Below are positions 1-8,700 of a stretch of DNA of 64,000 nucleotides, piece by piece. Below the pieces are notes generated by a model. That model was not told where the DNA came from. It ran no database searches and was given only the letters and a program-made list of their open reading frames with translations. Position numbers and translations under genes: made by a program. Source of the DNA: JALZUE01 sp051251725. GTDB taxonomy: Bacteria > Pseudomonadota > Gammaproteobacteria > Enterobacterales > Alteromonadaceae. The stretch is taken from positions 1 through 64,000 of the forward strand of contig JBPOFN010000012.1 of the NCBI GenBank assembly GCA_051251725.1, in the 5' to 3' direction. Every line of letters begins with the position of its first letter. The first letter of the stretch is position 1.

Positions 1-54
1 TGTGAGAACTTTTATATTACCCACATTTTCGGATGTGGGGGAGTCCAATTATCT

Positions 55-178
55 ATTAGTAGGAAAAACACGGTTTTTTTATTCCCGATAAAAACCAAGT
101 ACCTGCATCCATGCAGGCAACGCTGATAGGCGCTAAAATAGCATTATTGAGTAAGATAGCTTAAACCGAATTCAGGTT
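55..178 (+). repeat. Left copy of a 124-bp inverted repeat flanking topB
   Basis: This segment matches the reverse complement of 2485-2608 with 7 mismatches over 124 aligned bases and no gaps by hand alignment (about 94% identity). It contains a small perfect hairpin (CCTGCAT, 2-base loop, ATGCAGG, 111-126 approximately) and ends in the near-palindrome around GAATTC at 169-174. No transposase is encoded inside it. It may be a dispersed miniature element or the terminus of a composite mobile unit carrying topB. The element family is not recognised. Confidence 0.85.
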
Positions 179-457
179 ACATAGGTAAAGACAGCCAGTA
201 TTTAATTGCTAATGCTTACACTAAAATCAAGTCACTGCAAAAATTAAACGCCACGACGCCAGCGACAGATCTGCATTTAAAACTTAAATCATTATTTCGT
301 TTTTTAGTATTTCTCAGCGCGCATATAGAAAATAGAGCGCTCAAGAAAAAGCCCCAAAAATCAATTAAATAAATAAAGAAACGTCTTAATAATTACAGCA
401 AACGATTATGGCTAAAAGCTGCTCGTTAATAAAAGCAAAAACAAAGCACAACAAACA
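179..457. other. AT-rich leader between the left repeat and the topB promoter
   Basis: No intact gene is seen here. One plus-strand frame is open from 160 to a stop at 370-372 (about 70 codons). It has no ATG, GTG or TTG start with a ribosome-binding site and would translate to a lysine/leucine-rich peptide. It could be the tail of a gene cut off by the repeat, or chance. At the extreme left (20-39) a short CCCACAT/ATGTGGG hairpin without a T-tract is visible; it is not convincing as a terminator. Confidence 0.4.
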
Positions 458-473
458 CTGTATATAAAAACAG
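458..473 (+). promoter_or_regulatory. LexA (SOS) box upstream of topB
   Basis: The 16-mer CTGTATATAAAAACAG fits the gammaproteobacterial LexA consensus CTG-N10-CAG with an AT-rich core. The symmetry extends outwards by one base on each side (A at 457, T at 474). It lies 52 bases upstream of the TTG start of topB, a normal position for repression of its promoter. The match is visible directly; control of topB by LexA is inference. Confidence 0.75.
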
Positions 474-525
474 TTTTGTACTATTATCCCTATTAGTGTT
501 TATTCGTTTTTGCTTGGAAGTCAAT

Positions 526-2472
526 TTGAAGCTTTATATTGCTGAAAAACCTAGCCTCGGCAAAGCCATTGCTGAAGCATTACCTAAACCCTTAAAAAGC
601 CACAAAGGTTATATTGAGGCCAGTAATGGTGACTTAGTCAGTTGGTGTATTGGCCATATTCTTGAGCAAGCAAACCCTGAACATTATCAGCCTGAATTTA
701 AACGATGGCGGCTCGAACACTTACCTATCATTCCTAAAACTTGGCAGCTTAAACCTAAATATCAAACCCGCAGCCAAATTACGATACTGCGAACCTTGGT
801 AAAAAAAGCCAGTGAAATAATTCATGCCGGCGATCCAGATCGTGAAGGTCAATTATTAGTTGACGAAGTCATTGATTATTTAAAAGTCAGCCAAACGAAA
901 AAAGCTAATATAAAACGCTTACTGATCAGCGATTTGAATTTATCAGCCGTTAAAAAATCATTAACACAATTAAAAAACAATCAAGATTTTATGCCGCTTT
1001 CCATCTCGGCACTGGCACGCTCTCGAGCAGATTGGCTTTATGGTATTAATATTACTCGCGCTTATACCTTACAAGGCCAAAAAGCAGGGTTTAATGGCGT
1101 GTTATCTGTTGGCCGAGTGCAAACACCAATTCTTGCTTTAGTGGTTAAACGTGATGAAGAAATCAGCCACTTTCAACCAACAGACTATTTTGAAGTATTA
1201 GCTCATATTACTGTTGCTGACACCCCAGCCAAACAGCAACCACAAAGCTTTAGTGCTAAATGGCAACCCAGTGAAGCCTGTGCGCCTTATATGGATGAAC
1301 ATGGCCATGTGTTAAATAAAGCCTTAGCGGAAAATGTAATTGCCCGTATTAAGCAGCAACCCGCATTAGTTGAAAAAGCTTTATATCAAGACAAAAAACA
1401 GCCTGCACCGCTGCCTTATAGTTTATCGTCATTGCAAATTGATGCCGCTAAACAGTTTTCAATGAATGCCAAATTGGTCTTAGATGTTTGCCAAGCACTC
1501 TATGAAAAACATAAATTAATTACTTACCCGCGCTCTGATTGTCGCTACTTGCCAGTTGATCATTTTAAACAAGCTAAAACCCTGATTGATAATATTGCCA
1601 AGAGTGACTTACCTTTAGCGAAACTTGCCCAACAAGCAGATCATCGTTTAAAAAGTAAAGCGTGGAATAATAGTAAAATAACGGCTCATCATGCCATTAT
1701 TCCAACGGAAAAATCTCCGAACAAAAGTAACCTCAATCCCTTTGAGAAAAATGTATATTCATTAATTTCCCGTCAATATTTAGCGCAGTTTTTTCCGGCT
1801 AATTTATTTCAGCAGCAAGAAATTAGCTTGTTGATCGCCGGCGGTACTTTTATCGCCCGAGCAAAAACCGAACAAGAGCAAGGCTGGAAGGCGCTTTTTC
1901 AATCGACGGCGGCCGCGAAAGAAAAACAGTTCGACCATAATGACAAGAGCTTACCTAAGCTAAAAAAAGGGGATAGTTTACACTGTGAAAAAGGGGAATT
2001 ATTAGCCAAAACCACCCAGCCACCAAAAGCCTTTACAGACGCAACTTTATTAGCGGCATTAACAGGCATCGCGCGGTTTGTTAAAAGCCCTGAGATTAAA
2101 AAAATTCTCAAAGAAACAGATGGCTTAGGAACAGAAGCGACACGAGCAGGCATTATTGAATTATTATTTAAACGTAGCTATTTGAAGCGTACAGGTAAAC
2201 AAATTCAGGCAACAGATATTGGTAAAGCCTTAATTAAAGCCTTGCCTGAGCAAGCGAGTTTGCCCGATATGACGGCTAATTGGGAGGCGATGTTAAATAA
2301 TATTTGTAATAAAACGATGTCTTATCAAAATTTTATGCAGCCACTGACTGAAACGATTACCGATATGATAGCTCAGTCACAACAGCAAAATTTTCAACAT
2401 TTGCCTAAAATGCCATTTAAAGCGAAAAGAAAACGTAAAAGCTACCCAAGTAAAAAAACAGCCACCGCTTGA
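526..2472 (+). CDS. topB: DNA topoisomerase III
   Basis: This is a type IA topoisomerase that cuts and religates one strand and resolves late replication and recombination intermediates, usually with RecQ. The 648-aa product begins with the family-typical N-terminus (KLYIAEKPSLGKAIAEALPK), has the acidic TOPRIM motif GDPDREGQ near residues 102-109 and the active-site region TYPRSD with the catalytic Tyr at about 334; E. coli TopB is 653 aa. I chose the TTG at 526 because GGAAG lies 6 bases upstream and the homologous N-terminus starts there; a GTG at 496 in the same frame would add 10 unrelated residues. The C-terminus is basic (KRKRK), without an obvious zinc finger. A LexA box precedes it and a 124-bp inverted repeat lies on either side, so it may be SOS-induced and may have moved as a unit. 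Confidence 0.95.
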   Translation: MKLYIAEKPSLGKAIAEALPKPLKSHKGYIEASNGDLVSWCIGHILEQANPEHYQPEFKRWRLEHLPIIPKTWQLKPKYQTRSQITILRTLVKKASEIIHAGDPDREGQLLVDEVIDYLKVSQTKKANIKRLLISDLNLSAVKKSLTQLKNNQDFMPLSISALARSRADWLYGINITRAYTLQGQKAGFNGVLSVGRVQTPILALVVKRDEEISHFQPTDYFEVLAHITVADTPAKQQPQSFSAKWQPSEACAPYMDEHGHVLNKALAENVIARIKQQPALVEKALYQDKKQPAPLPYSLSSLQIDAAKQFSMNAKLVLDVCQALYEKHKLITYPRSDCRYLPVDHFKQAKTLIDNIAKSDLPLAKLAQQADHRLKSKAWNNSKITAHHAIIPTEKSPNKSNLNPFEKNVYSLISRQYLAQFFPANLFQQQEISLLIAGGTFIARAKTEQEQGWKALFQSTAAAKEKQFDHNDKSLPKLKKGDSLHCEKGELLAKTTQPPKAFTDATLLAALTGIARFVKSPEIKKILKETDGLGTEATRAGIIELLFKRSYLKRTGKQIQATDIGKALIKALPEQASLPDMTANWEAMLNNICNKTMSYQNFMQPLTETITDMIAQSQQQNFQHLPKMPFKAKRKRKSYPSKKTATA

Positions 2473-2484
2473 TAAGTGGCTAGA

Positions 2485-2608
2485 AACCTGAATTCGGTTT
2501 AAGCTATTTTACTCAATAATGCTATTTTAGCGCCTATCTGCGTTGCCTGCATGGATAATGGTACTTGGTTTTTATCGGGAATAAAAAAAACGTGGTTTTC
2601 CTACTAAT
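2485..2608 (-). repeat. Right copy of the inverted repeat flanking topB
   Basis: This is the reverse complement of 55-178 with 7 substitutions. It begins only 12 bases after the topB stop codon. Several of the differences fall in the small hairpin (bases corresponding to 104-106), which is perfect in the left copy and broken here. Transcription leaving topB would read into it. Confidence 0.85.
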
Positions 2609-2867
2609 TAGCCAGCTATTAGTGCGAAAAAACGCCTTGATATCCACTTAAATTTCATCATCGAGTCTAAGATAAACTAGGTGAAAAAAAATAAATACGC
2701 AGATTATTTAAATTATTTTTTATAAATCAAACTGTTACACCCCCCATTAAACCGAGTCAGGTTAGTAAGTTATTTTTAGTGTAATAACAGGCTATTACTT
2801 TAGGGTTTTGCTTGTTAAATTTTAGCGCAAAAACTTAATGTTCATGTAAAACGTAATGCGCTAACAA
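2609..2867. other. Intergenic region between topB and the aspartoacylase gene
   Basis: No coding sequence is seen between the two convergent genes apart from the repeat at 2485-2608. An 8-bp inverted repeat (TTAGCGCA 2822-2829 / TGCGCTAA 2857-2864) with a 27-base loop lies just past the aspartoacylase stop. It lacks a T-tract, so it is not a clear terminator. Confidence 0.35.
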
Positions 2868-3752
2868 TTACAACTTCACTATTCGTTTTTTACCTAACGA
2901 CATCGCTAAGTTATTATCGTAATAGGCAGCTTCATTGATAAAGTGCGGATAAGCGGTGTAATCCCCTTGATAGGTAATTTCACTACCATCAAAAAGGGTA
3001 AATATTGGGTCGCCTTTTTTAAGCGCTTTGAAGTCATTATCTTGCACATTTTTATGTACCATACCAATGCGTTCACCCTGCTCGTTTTCTGGTAACTTAA
3101 TACTTTCTACCCAATAAAACGCTTCATATTCACTTGGTAAGTTTGGGATTTTACCTTTATTAGACAAATCGATAAAATCTAAAACATGTTTGGTCATCTC
3201 ATCCATTTGATCCAAAACATCTTGGCGGATCACTGATTGCGGCTGCGGACCAATTTCAATGATCACCCCATGTGGTGCGATAGAGCAAAGAAAATAATGC
3301 TGTTCAACTGGCTTTTGATCTTCAAAGATCACAATTGCTTCAGGCATTTGCTGTAAAACATAAGCGCCTAATTTTTTATTAAAGTCATCAGACTGAATTA
3401 AAATTAACGTCGGTCCCATATTACTAGTGGTGTTGTGCAAATCGATAATAAAATCAGTACGTGAATTGCCTTTGGGACCAAGCTGAGAATTAATCGCTTT
3501 AGCGCGGCTTTGCTCGTAATTAGCTAAGTCATTATCCGCTAATTTATTCGCGGTAAATTGACGATTTAAATCACAATCGATATAGCGTTTATTTTCGCCA
3601 AAGGCTTTCGGGTTCGCAAATACCATTTCTGTTGCAAAGCTTTCACGAGCAACCAAGTCAGGCGCTTCCTGCCATTTTTTTAATAAATAAATACCGCTAA
3701 ATTCATTGCCATGGGTACCACCAACAACGGCGACCTGTTTAAAATTACTCAT
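2868..3752 (-). CDS. Aspartoacylase (N-acetylaspartate deacylase family)
   Basis: The 294-aa product belongs to the AstE/AspA zinc carboxypeptidase-like amidohydrolases. The metal-binding motif GGTHGNE is at residues 11-17 (His14 and Glu17 as likely zinc ligands), the substrate-binding DLNR is near residue 62, and DLHNTTSNMG near residue 105 supplies the third ligand. Length and motifs match the aspartoacylase branch, which hydrolyses N-acyl-L-aspartate to aspartate and a carboxylate, rather than succinylglutamate desuccinylase. It is a single minus-strand gene, divergent from the HDOD gene. There is no signal peptide, so it is probably cytoplasmic. The natural substrate in this organism is not evident from context. 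Confidence 0.85.
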   Translation of the reverse strand: MSNFKQVAVVGGTHGNEFSGIYLLKKWQEAPDLVARESFATEMVFANPKAFGENKRYIDCDLNRQFTANKLADNDLANYEQSRAKAINSQLGPKGNSRTDFIIDLHNTTSNMGPTLILIQSDDFNKKLGAYVLQQMPEAIVIFEDQKPVEQHYFLCSIAPHGVIIEIGPQPQSVIRQDVLDQMDEMTKHVLDFIDLSNKGKIPNLPSEYEAFYWVESIKLPENEQGERIGMVHKNVQDNDFKALKKGDPIFTLFDGSEITYQGDYTAYPHFINEAAYYDNNLAMSLGKKRIVKL

Positions 3753-3965
3753 TCATTGCTACTCACATTCTAATACTCGTATTAGTGTACTATTTTTCAG
3801 GAAAGCTGCTAGCCTAAGATGTTATAAATTATATAAAACTTGTAATAATTTATTGAAATGCCATTATTTAATAGTGACCTTAGATTTACAGGACGAACAA
3901 AAATAAGTACGATAAAATTTAACTTTTTGCCTTATTATGACATGTTCAAATAATATGATAACAAT

Positions 3966-4808
3966 ATGCTAAATGTTGATGACAAAGTATTAGCGGATAT
4001 CAGCAAAGGTTTTGCCATTCCCGCGCGACCGGAGTTATTGCTGAAATTGCAAGAACTTATGGCGGATAACGAGCCCAGTTTAACGGATATTGCTAACGCT
4101 ATTACAAAAGATGTCGCTATGTCTGCGACTATTATCAAAACCATCAACTCTCCCCTTTACGGTTTAGCACGTACCATTTCTGATATTAAAAAGTCGGTTA
4201 ATTATATTGGCTTACAGGGCATCTACTCATTAGTTACCAGCATTTTATTAAAACGCGAGTTTAGTAAAGGCAACGAGCAAGTTTTTGATAAATTTTGGCA
4301 CGATGCTGCCAATATCGCCAATGCCATGGTCTTTATCGGCAAACACATCCGCGCACAAAGTAGTGCAGAAAAATTATTCAGCATAGGTTTATTTCACGAC
4401 TGCGGCATTCCGGTCTTGACGTTAAAGTATGATAATTATGCTGATGTTTTAACTCTAGCTGAAAAAACGCCCAGTAAAACATTGCCTGAAATAGAAGAAC
4501 GTATCTACCAGGTTAATCACGCCACTATCGGTTATTATGTCGCATCGTCATGGCGTCTGCCAAAAGATATTTGCCAGCTGATTTTAAGTCATCATGACCG
4601 TAGTTTTTTAACTCGAATAGATAATTCAGTTATTCAAAGTGAGTTTGCGATTTTAAAGATGGCTGAAAATATTATTCATCAAATCAAATATTTTACTGAT
4701 CACCCAGACTGGCCGCCGCTGTTTGAATCGATCTTCACGGTATTAAATATTGATGAAGATGAATATAAAGACATCGTTGAAGATGTCAGTGAAATGTTGG
4801 CTAACTAA
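3966..4808 (+). CDS. HDOD domain protein
   Basis: This 280-aa protein is built around an HDOD domain (about residues 15-210), a relative of HD phosphohydrolases found in bacterial signalling proteins. Segments typical of the family are visible: ARPELLLKLQELM near the start, the DVAMSATIIKTINSP stretch, and a histidine-rich helix IGLFHDCGIPVL. No receiver, GGDEF or EAL domain is fused. HDOD-only proteins are usually regulators, and the target here is unknown. The ATG at 3966 has no strong ribosome-binding site. The gene is convergent with yacL and divergent from the aspartoacylase gene. Confidence 0.85.
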   Translation: MLNVDDKVLADISKGFAIPARPELLLKLQELMADNEPSLTDIANAITKDVAMSATIIKTINSPLYGLARTISDIKKSVNYIGLQGIYSLVTSILLKREFSKGNEQVFDKFWHDAANIANAMVFIGKHIRAQSSAEKLFSIGLFHDCGIPVLTLKYDNYADVLTLAEKTPSKTLPEIEERIYQVNHATIGYYVASSWRLPKDICQLILSHHDRSFLTRIDNSVIQSEFAILKMAENIIHQIKYFTDHPDWPPLFESIFTVLNIDEDEYKDIVEDVSEMLAN

Positions 4809-4876
4809 AAATATATCTCTAATAACAGTTTATTCAATTTACTGGTTGAGTCGAGAAAACAAATAATAAAGACGAT

Positions 4877-5266
4877 TTATTTGCTTAAAAATTTTGTCCA
4901 CGATAACAACATTTCTCGAAAGTCTTCAAGACCACACATAGTGACTTCATCATCATCTAATGCCAACCCTTGCTCAGCTAACCCCTCAGGTAAACCTTCT
5001 TGACCATTTAAGCTGCCATTAATACTAACATTCGCTCTAACCGATATATCTTCACGTTCAATAATGACAGAGTATTCTCGACCGGAAATGATTTTTTCCT
5101 TCATAACCCCATGGCTGACCTCGTCTAATGCGGTCAGGACTTGAGTCAACTTCTCGATATCATCACCAATTTCCACTTCTAGCCAAGGGCCAATGATTTC
5201 ATGTTCAAATGAAAATAAAGCACGGGCATTGCCAGTAGCTGGGTCTAAACGATATTGATATTCCAT
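4877..5266 (-). CDS. yacL: YacL family protein (UPF0231)
   Basis: The 129-aa acidic product matches the YacL/UPF0231 family (E. coli YacL is 120 aa), with MEYQYRLDPATGNARALFS at the N-terminus and an alternation of acidic residues in the centre. Function is unknown. In E. coli yacL directly follows acnB; here the two genes are separated by the receptor/halogenase cassette. I set the start at 5266 because the homologous N-terminus begins there and AGGA lies 7 bases upstream; an upstream start at 5305 would add 13 residues unlike the family. Confidence 0.88.
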   Translation of the reverse strand: MEYQYRLDPATGNARALFSFEHEIIGPWLEVEIGDDIEKLTQVLTALDEVSHGVMKEKIISGREYSVIIEREDISVRANVSINGSLNGQEGLPEGLAEQGLALDDDEVTMCGLEDFREMLLSWTKFLSK

Positions 5267-5490
5267 AATAAGTCCTAAGGTTTTTTGTTGTCTCAGCAAT
5301 AACAATAAGTCGGTTAAATGCAGCTAAACAACACTTGCTCTTATTACTATTAGTGTAGCAAAACTGTAGTATTTCACCTGTGTGTTGATGACATTATTTT
5401 GCTAAATTTGCGCGCTGGATTATACGGGAACTATTACCCCAAATGGTAGTCTTTAAATAACATGGTAAAACATTGATGTTATTTCATTAA

Positions 5491-6276
5491 ATGGATTTTT
5501 TCGGTCGAATAATCAAGTTCAAGCAGCAAAAGTTTAAAAGTTTTTATTTGGCGATAGCACTGCATTTATTAATAATATTAATGATTGCTAAAACCGCCAT
5601 CACGCCAAGTTTATTAATCCAGCCTGAGTTAGCGAATGAGCCAATAAAAAGTTATTTATATGTCGCTAAACCGCCGTCATTAAAAAATATTAATCAAAAT
5701 AATAAACCTGATAAATTAATACCAACACCAGAAAAAGTTAACTTTGAACAGCTAAAGCCAGTTAACCAGCACATTTCAGTGTTGCCGCACGGTTATAAAA
5801 ACCAGAACCCAAGCGATAGCGACCAACCCAATAATATCAACACTTCGACTGATGCTTTACTTACTGAAAAAGACATGACTGAAGATCTTGTCAGCGCCAG
5901 CAAGATCCTTTCACCTTGGCAGCATCTTGCCCAACTACAAGCTGAAATAAAGCAACAAGGCTATCAACAACACTATCAAGACAAGCGGCAGAATAAAAAT
6001 TCGGTGCAAAGTGTGTTTAACCCCTCACCGACACTTGTTCCCCACTCAACTAAAAACGTTTCAAACGATGAGGTTTTAACGGCAAACACGACCGCTTATT
6101 CAATTGATATGGCTATTGTAAAAAACAACGATGGCAGTTGTTCTATCAAACAAGATTTATCGAATGTCGGTATCGAAGGCATAACCACAGTGCAATATTT
6201 TAAATGCGGAGAAAGTGATTTTGATAAAGCTTTTAGAATTCACATGAAGAAAAACAGCAAAAAGGCAAACTACTAG
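5491..6276 (+). CDS. Unrecognised membrane-anchored protein with Cys-containing C-terminal domain
   Basis: I do not recognise this 261-aa protein. It has a basic N-terminus, one transmembrane helix at about residues 19-37 and a long Asn/Pro/Gln-rich, low-complexity periplasmic linker. A small C-terminal domain (about 205-255) contains two cysteines (in DGSCSIK and YFKCGES) that could form a disulfide. This layout is TonB-like in outline, but no TonB C-terminal motif is seen. It is alone on the plus strand, tail-to-tail with the SapC gene. Confidence 0.6.
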   Translation: MDFFGRIIKFKQQKFKSFYLAIALHLLIILMIAKTAITPSLLIQPELANEPIKSYLYVAKPPSLKNINQNNKPDKLIPTPEKVNFEQLKPVNQHISVLPHGYKNQNPSDSDQPNNINTSTDALLTEKDMTEDLVSASKILSPWQHLAQLQAEIKQQGYQQHYQDKRQNKNSVQSVFNPSPTLVPHSTKNVSNDEVLTANTTAYSIDMAIVKNNDGSCSIKQDLSNVGIEGITTVQYFKCGESDFDKAFRIHMKKNSKKANY

Positions 6277-6373
6277 CTGTAGCTGTATTTTTTAGTCGCT
6301 GGATTAATAAGTAAGATTGCAAAGCGCGCTGCTTTACAACCTTACTTAACGAAGTTAGTTACTTTTACGCAAA

Positions 6374-7099
6374 CTAGCTATCGGCTTTATTTTTTAATTT
6401 AAGTAACTTTTGAACATTCCCCATTGAAGCAATAGTTAAATAACACGCTTGTAAAAAACCTTTGTTATTAAATTCTTGAATAGTTTCTGGTGACAGTTCA
6501 GCAAATTTTTGTTCATTAATGGTATATAAACCACTAAAATTTTTCTTTTTACCACCCGCTAATGTCACATTGATTTCAATACCTTCAATCAAGTCATGCT
6601 CAGCTAATGCCGCAACAAAAGCTTCGGTTGCCAACATACTCGGCACCATTTTTACTAACAAGTTACTAATGCCACTTAAATAGTCAGTCGCACTGCCGTC
6701 GCTATTAAAAATAGCTTCACCTTCTGTTTCTTGTACGCGTTTGCTGTCCATATTAATGGTTAGCATAGTATTTTGAGGTGTTGGTTTATCCCCTTCTTCA
6801 CCTGAAATAGCAACCATAAACGGCTGACGCGCAAGGTGAGCAGGAATATAATTTGCTAACCATTGATTACCCTCTAAAAACAAGTTTTCACCCGCTTCCA
6901 AGCCCATTAAGGCATGTAAAGCAAATTGCCCAGTAGTAGGTTCTTTTAATAAACACACTGGAAACTCTAAAACTAAGCTTCTTAGTTCATCCGCTAAAAC
7001 AGGAATACAATGAATATTGTCACCATATTCTGCGCCGCGGGTAGTGATAATCTTTGTATTTTTGTGCTGCTCTTTATTTAACATTATTTGGTTTTGCAC
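6374..7099 (-). CDS. SapC family protein
   Basis: The 241-aa product fits the SapC family (PF07277; named after a Campylobacter S-layer locus, not the peptide transporter). Supporting segments are HCIPVLADELRSLVLEFPV near residues 30-50, a central LARQPFMV and the C-terminal half beginning EGIEINVTL. Its biochemical role is unknown. In Alteromonadales, Xanthomonas and Caulobacter relatives this family commonly lies beside TonB-dependent receptors and tryptophan-halogenase-like genes, exactly as here: it starts 9 bases after the halogenase stop and is surely cotranscribed with it. Confidence 0.8.
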   Translation of the reverse strand: MQNQIMLNKEQHKNTKIITTRGAEYGDNIHCIPVLADELRSLVLEFPVCLLKEPTTGQFALHALMGLEAGENLFLEGNQWLANYIPAHLARQPFMVAISGEEGDKPTPQNTMLTINMDSKRVQETEGEAIFNSDGSATDYLSGISNLLVKMVPSMLATEAFVAALAEHDLIEGIEINVTLAGGKKKNFSGLYTINEQKFAELSPETIQEFNNKGFLQACYLTIASMGNVQKLLKLKNKADS

Positions 7100-7108
7100 A
7101 TTAGTTCC

Positions 7109-8662
7109 TTAAACTTTTTGTAATCCATATTGATGAATTTTATTAATTAAATCTCGATTGGTTGGCAAGGTCGACAAAAATTGTTGCGTTTGCATGTTAT
7201 TTTTCTGAAAATTTTGTTGTGCTGTTTTTTTACTTAACTCTGATAAACCCAAATGGTTTTCTTGAGTTTTAAAGCCCATTCCGTAAAGCACATATTGATA
7301 ACTCGCCGCAGGAAAAACCTCGGCCAGATGTTCAAAATCACTATGCCATGGCGGTTGATATTGCCACAAAGTTAATAACTCTTGAAGGCTTTCCGGAATT
7401 GTTTTTGGATCGCGATTATCAAGCCAAAACTGGTTGTCGGTTCTTCTACTCAGCATATAGTGCAGCTTTAAAAAGTCGATGATTCGTTGCCAGCGATAAA
7501 GAAACGTTTTATTAAAGCGTTTTGAGACAACGTCCATCGCTTGACGAGTAGCCGGCAGTTGATCGGCAATCATTTGCGCTGAAATTTCAACTAACAATAA
7601 TGCTGAGGCTTCTAGCGGCTCTAAAAAACCTGCTGATAAACCAATGGCAACACAGTTTTTCTCCCAAAACTTTTCTCGATGACCGGGGTTTATCGGAATT
7701 TTTCTAATGGCTAAATCATTAACATTTTCAACCGTTGGTTTTAAATAGGCTTTTAGCTCTGCAACCGCTTTTTCTTCTGTGGTGTGCCTACTAGAATAAA
7801 CATGACCGACACCGCGTCTGGTCGATAAACCTATGTCCCATATCCAACCTGCACTTTGCGCAGTTGAAATAGTATGTGAAGCGATAGGACTATTTTTATG
7901 CTCGTAAGGAACATGTACCGCTAATGCAGTGTCGATAAATAACACGTCTTTACAAGAAACAAACGGCACTTGTAAATGTTCACCCAACAAGAGTGATTTA
8001 AAACCACTACAGTCAATAAATAAATCACCGGAAATTTCACCCTGTGTTGAGATTGAAACCGAGGCGATATCGCCATTTTCTGCCGAGTTCACTTGGGTAA
8101 CTTCTGCTAAAACATGTTTTACATTGAGCTTATTAACACAGTGATTTTTTAAAAATTCAGAAAAACAACCGGCATCTAGGTGATAAGCATAATTTGCTTG
8201 TGCCGCGTATTCTGCCGTGGTGATCATTTTTGGCGCTAAACCTTGCTCACATATCGCTTCTTGCGGACAAACACTTGCTGAAAAAGACTTATCATGATGA
8301 TTTTGTTGCCAATGTAAGGCTAAATTACTGTGATCAAAATCTTGCGGTAATACCAGCGGATGATAATAAAAATCATCTTCCTCGCCACTTACCCATTTGG
8401 CAAATTTAGCCCCTTGTTTAAAAGAGACATTACATTCACGAATAAAGTCGGTTTCTCTTATGCCCATTGTTTTTAAGGTTCTGCGCATCGTCGGCCAAGT
8501 ACCTTCACCAACACCGACGGTTGGAATGTTAGGTGACTCAACTAAGGTAATTGAAAAGCCGCCTTTGTTTTCAGCCTTTAATTTTGCCGCCAGTGTTCCC
8601 GCGGTCAGCCAACCAGCGGTACCGCCACCAACGATTACAATCGCTTGTATAGGTTTTGACAT
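7109..8662 (-). CDS. Tryptophan halogenase family flavoprotein
   Basis: This 517-aa protein belongs to the FAD-dependent tryptophan halogenase family, which uses reduced flavin from a partner reductase to make hypohalous acid and halogenate aromatic substrates. The FAD-binding GGGTAGW motif is at residues 12-18, the lysine that relays the halogen in PrnA corresponds to Lys86 (in GAKFAKW), and the family WxW signature is at 273-275. The Glu of LEPLE is at 351, followed by Ala where I recall Ser in PrnA. No flavin reductase gene is nearby. Members next to TonB receptors include enzymes shown to halogenate free indole, but the substrate here is unknown. It lies downstream of the receptor gene, separated by a terminator-like hairpin, and is coupled to the SapC gene. 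Confidence 0.85.
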   Translation of the reverse strand: MSKPIQAIVIVGGGTAGWLTAGTLAAKLKAENKGGFSITLVESPNIPTVGVGEGTWPTMRRTLKTMGIRETDFIRECNVSFKQGAKFAKWVSGEEDDFYYHPLVLPQDFDHSNLALHWQQNHHDKSFSASVCPQEAICEQGLAPKMITTAEYAAQANYAYHLDAGCFSEFLKNHCVNKLNVKHVLAEVTQVNSAENGDIASVSISTQGEISGDLFIDCSGFKSLLLGEHLQVPFVSCKDVLFIDTALAVHVPYEHKNSPIASHTISTAQSAGWIWDIGLSTRRGVGHVYSSRHTTEEKAVAELKAYLKPTVENVNDLAIRKIPINPGHREKFWEKNCVAIGLSAGFLEPLEASALLLVEISAQMIADQLPATRQAMDVVSKRFNKTFLYRWQRIIDFLKLHYMLSRRTDNQFWLDNRDPKTIPESLQELLTLWQYQPPWHSDFEHLAEVFPAASYQYVLYGMGFKTQENHLGLSELSKKTAQQNFQKNNMQTQQFLSTLPTNRDLINKIHQYGLQKV

Positions 8663-8700
8663 ACAACCCCTCTAAAAATTTTGACTTCGCTGTTTAAACG

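Noticed and set aside
20..39. CCCACAT/ATGTGGG hairpin at the left edge as terminator of an upstream gene
   Set aside because: No T-run follows on either side and no upstream gene is visible.
3706..3906. Small plus-strand frame at the aspartoacylase start
   Set aside because: It overlaps the 5' end of a recognised gene, has no good Shine-Dalgarno and Cys-rich random composition.
5491..6276. Calling the 261-aa protein TonB
   Set aside because: The N-terminal anchor and linker fit in outline, but there is no Pro-Glu/Pro-Lys repeat and no TonB C-terminal YP or related motif.
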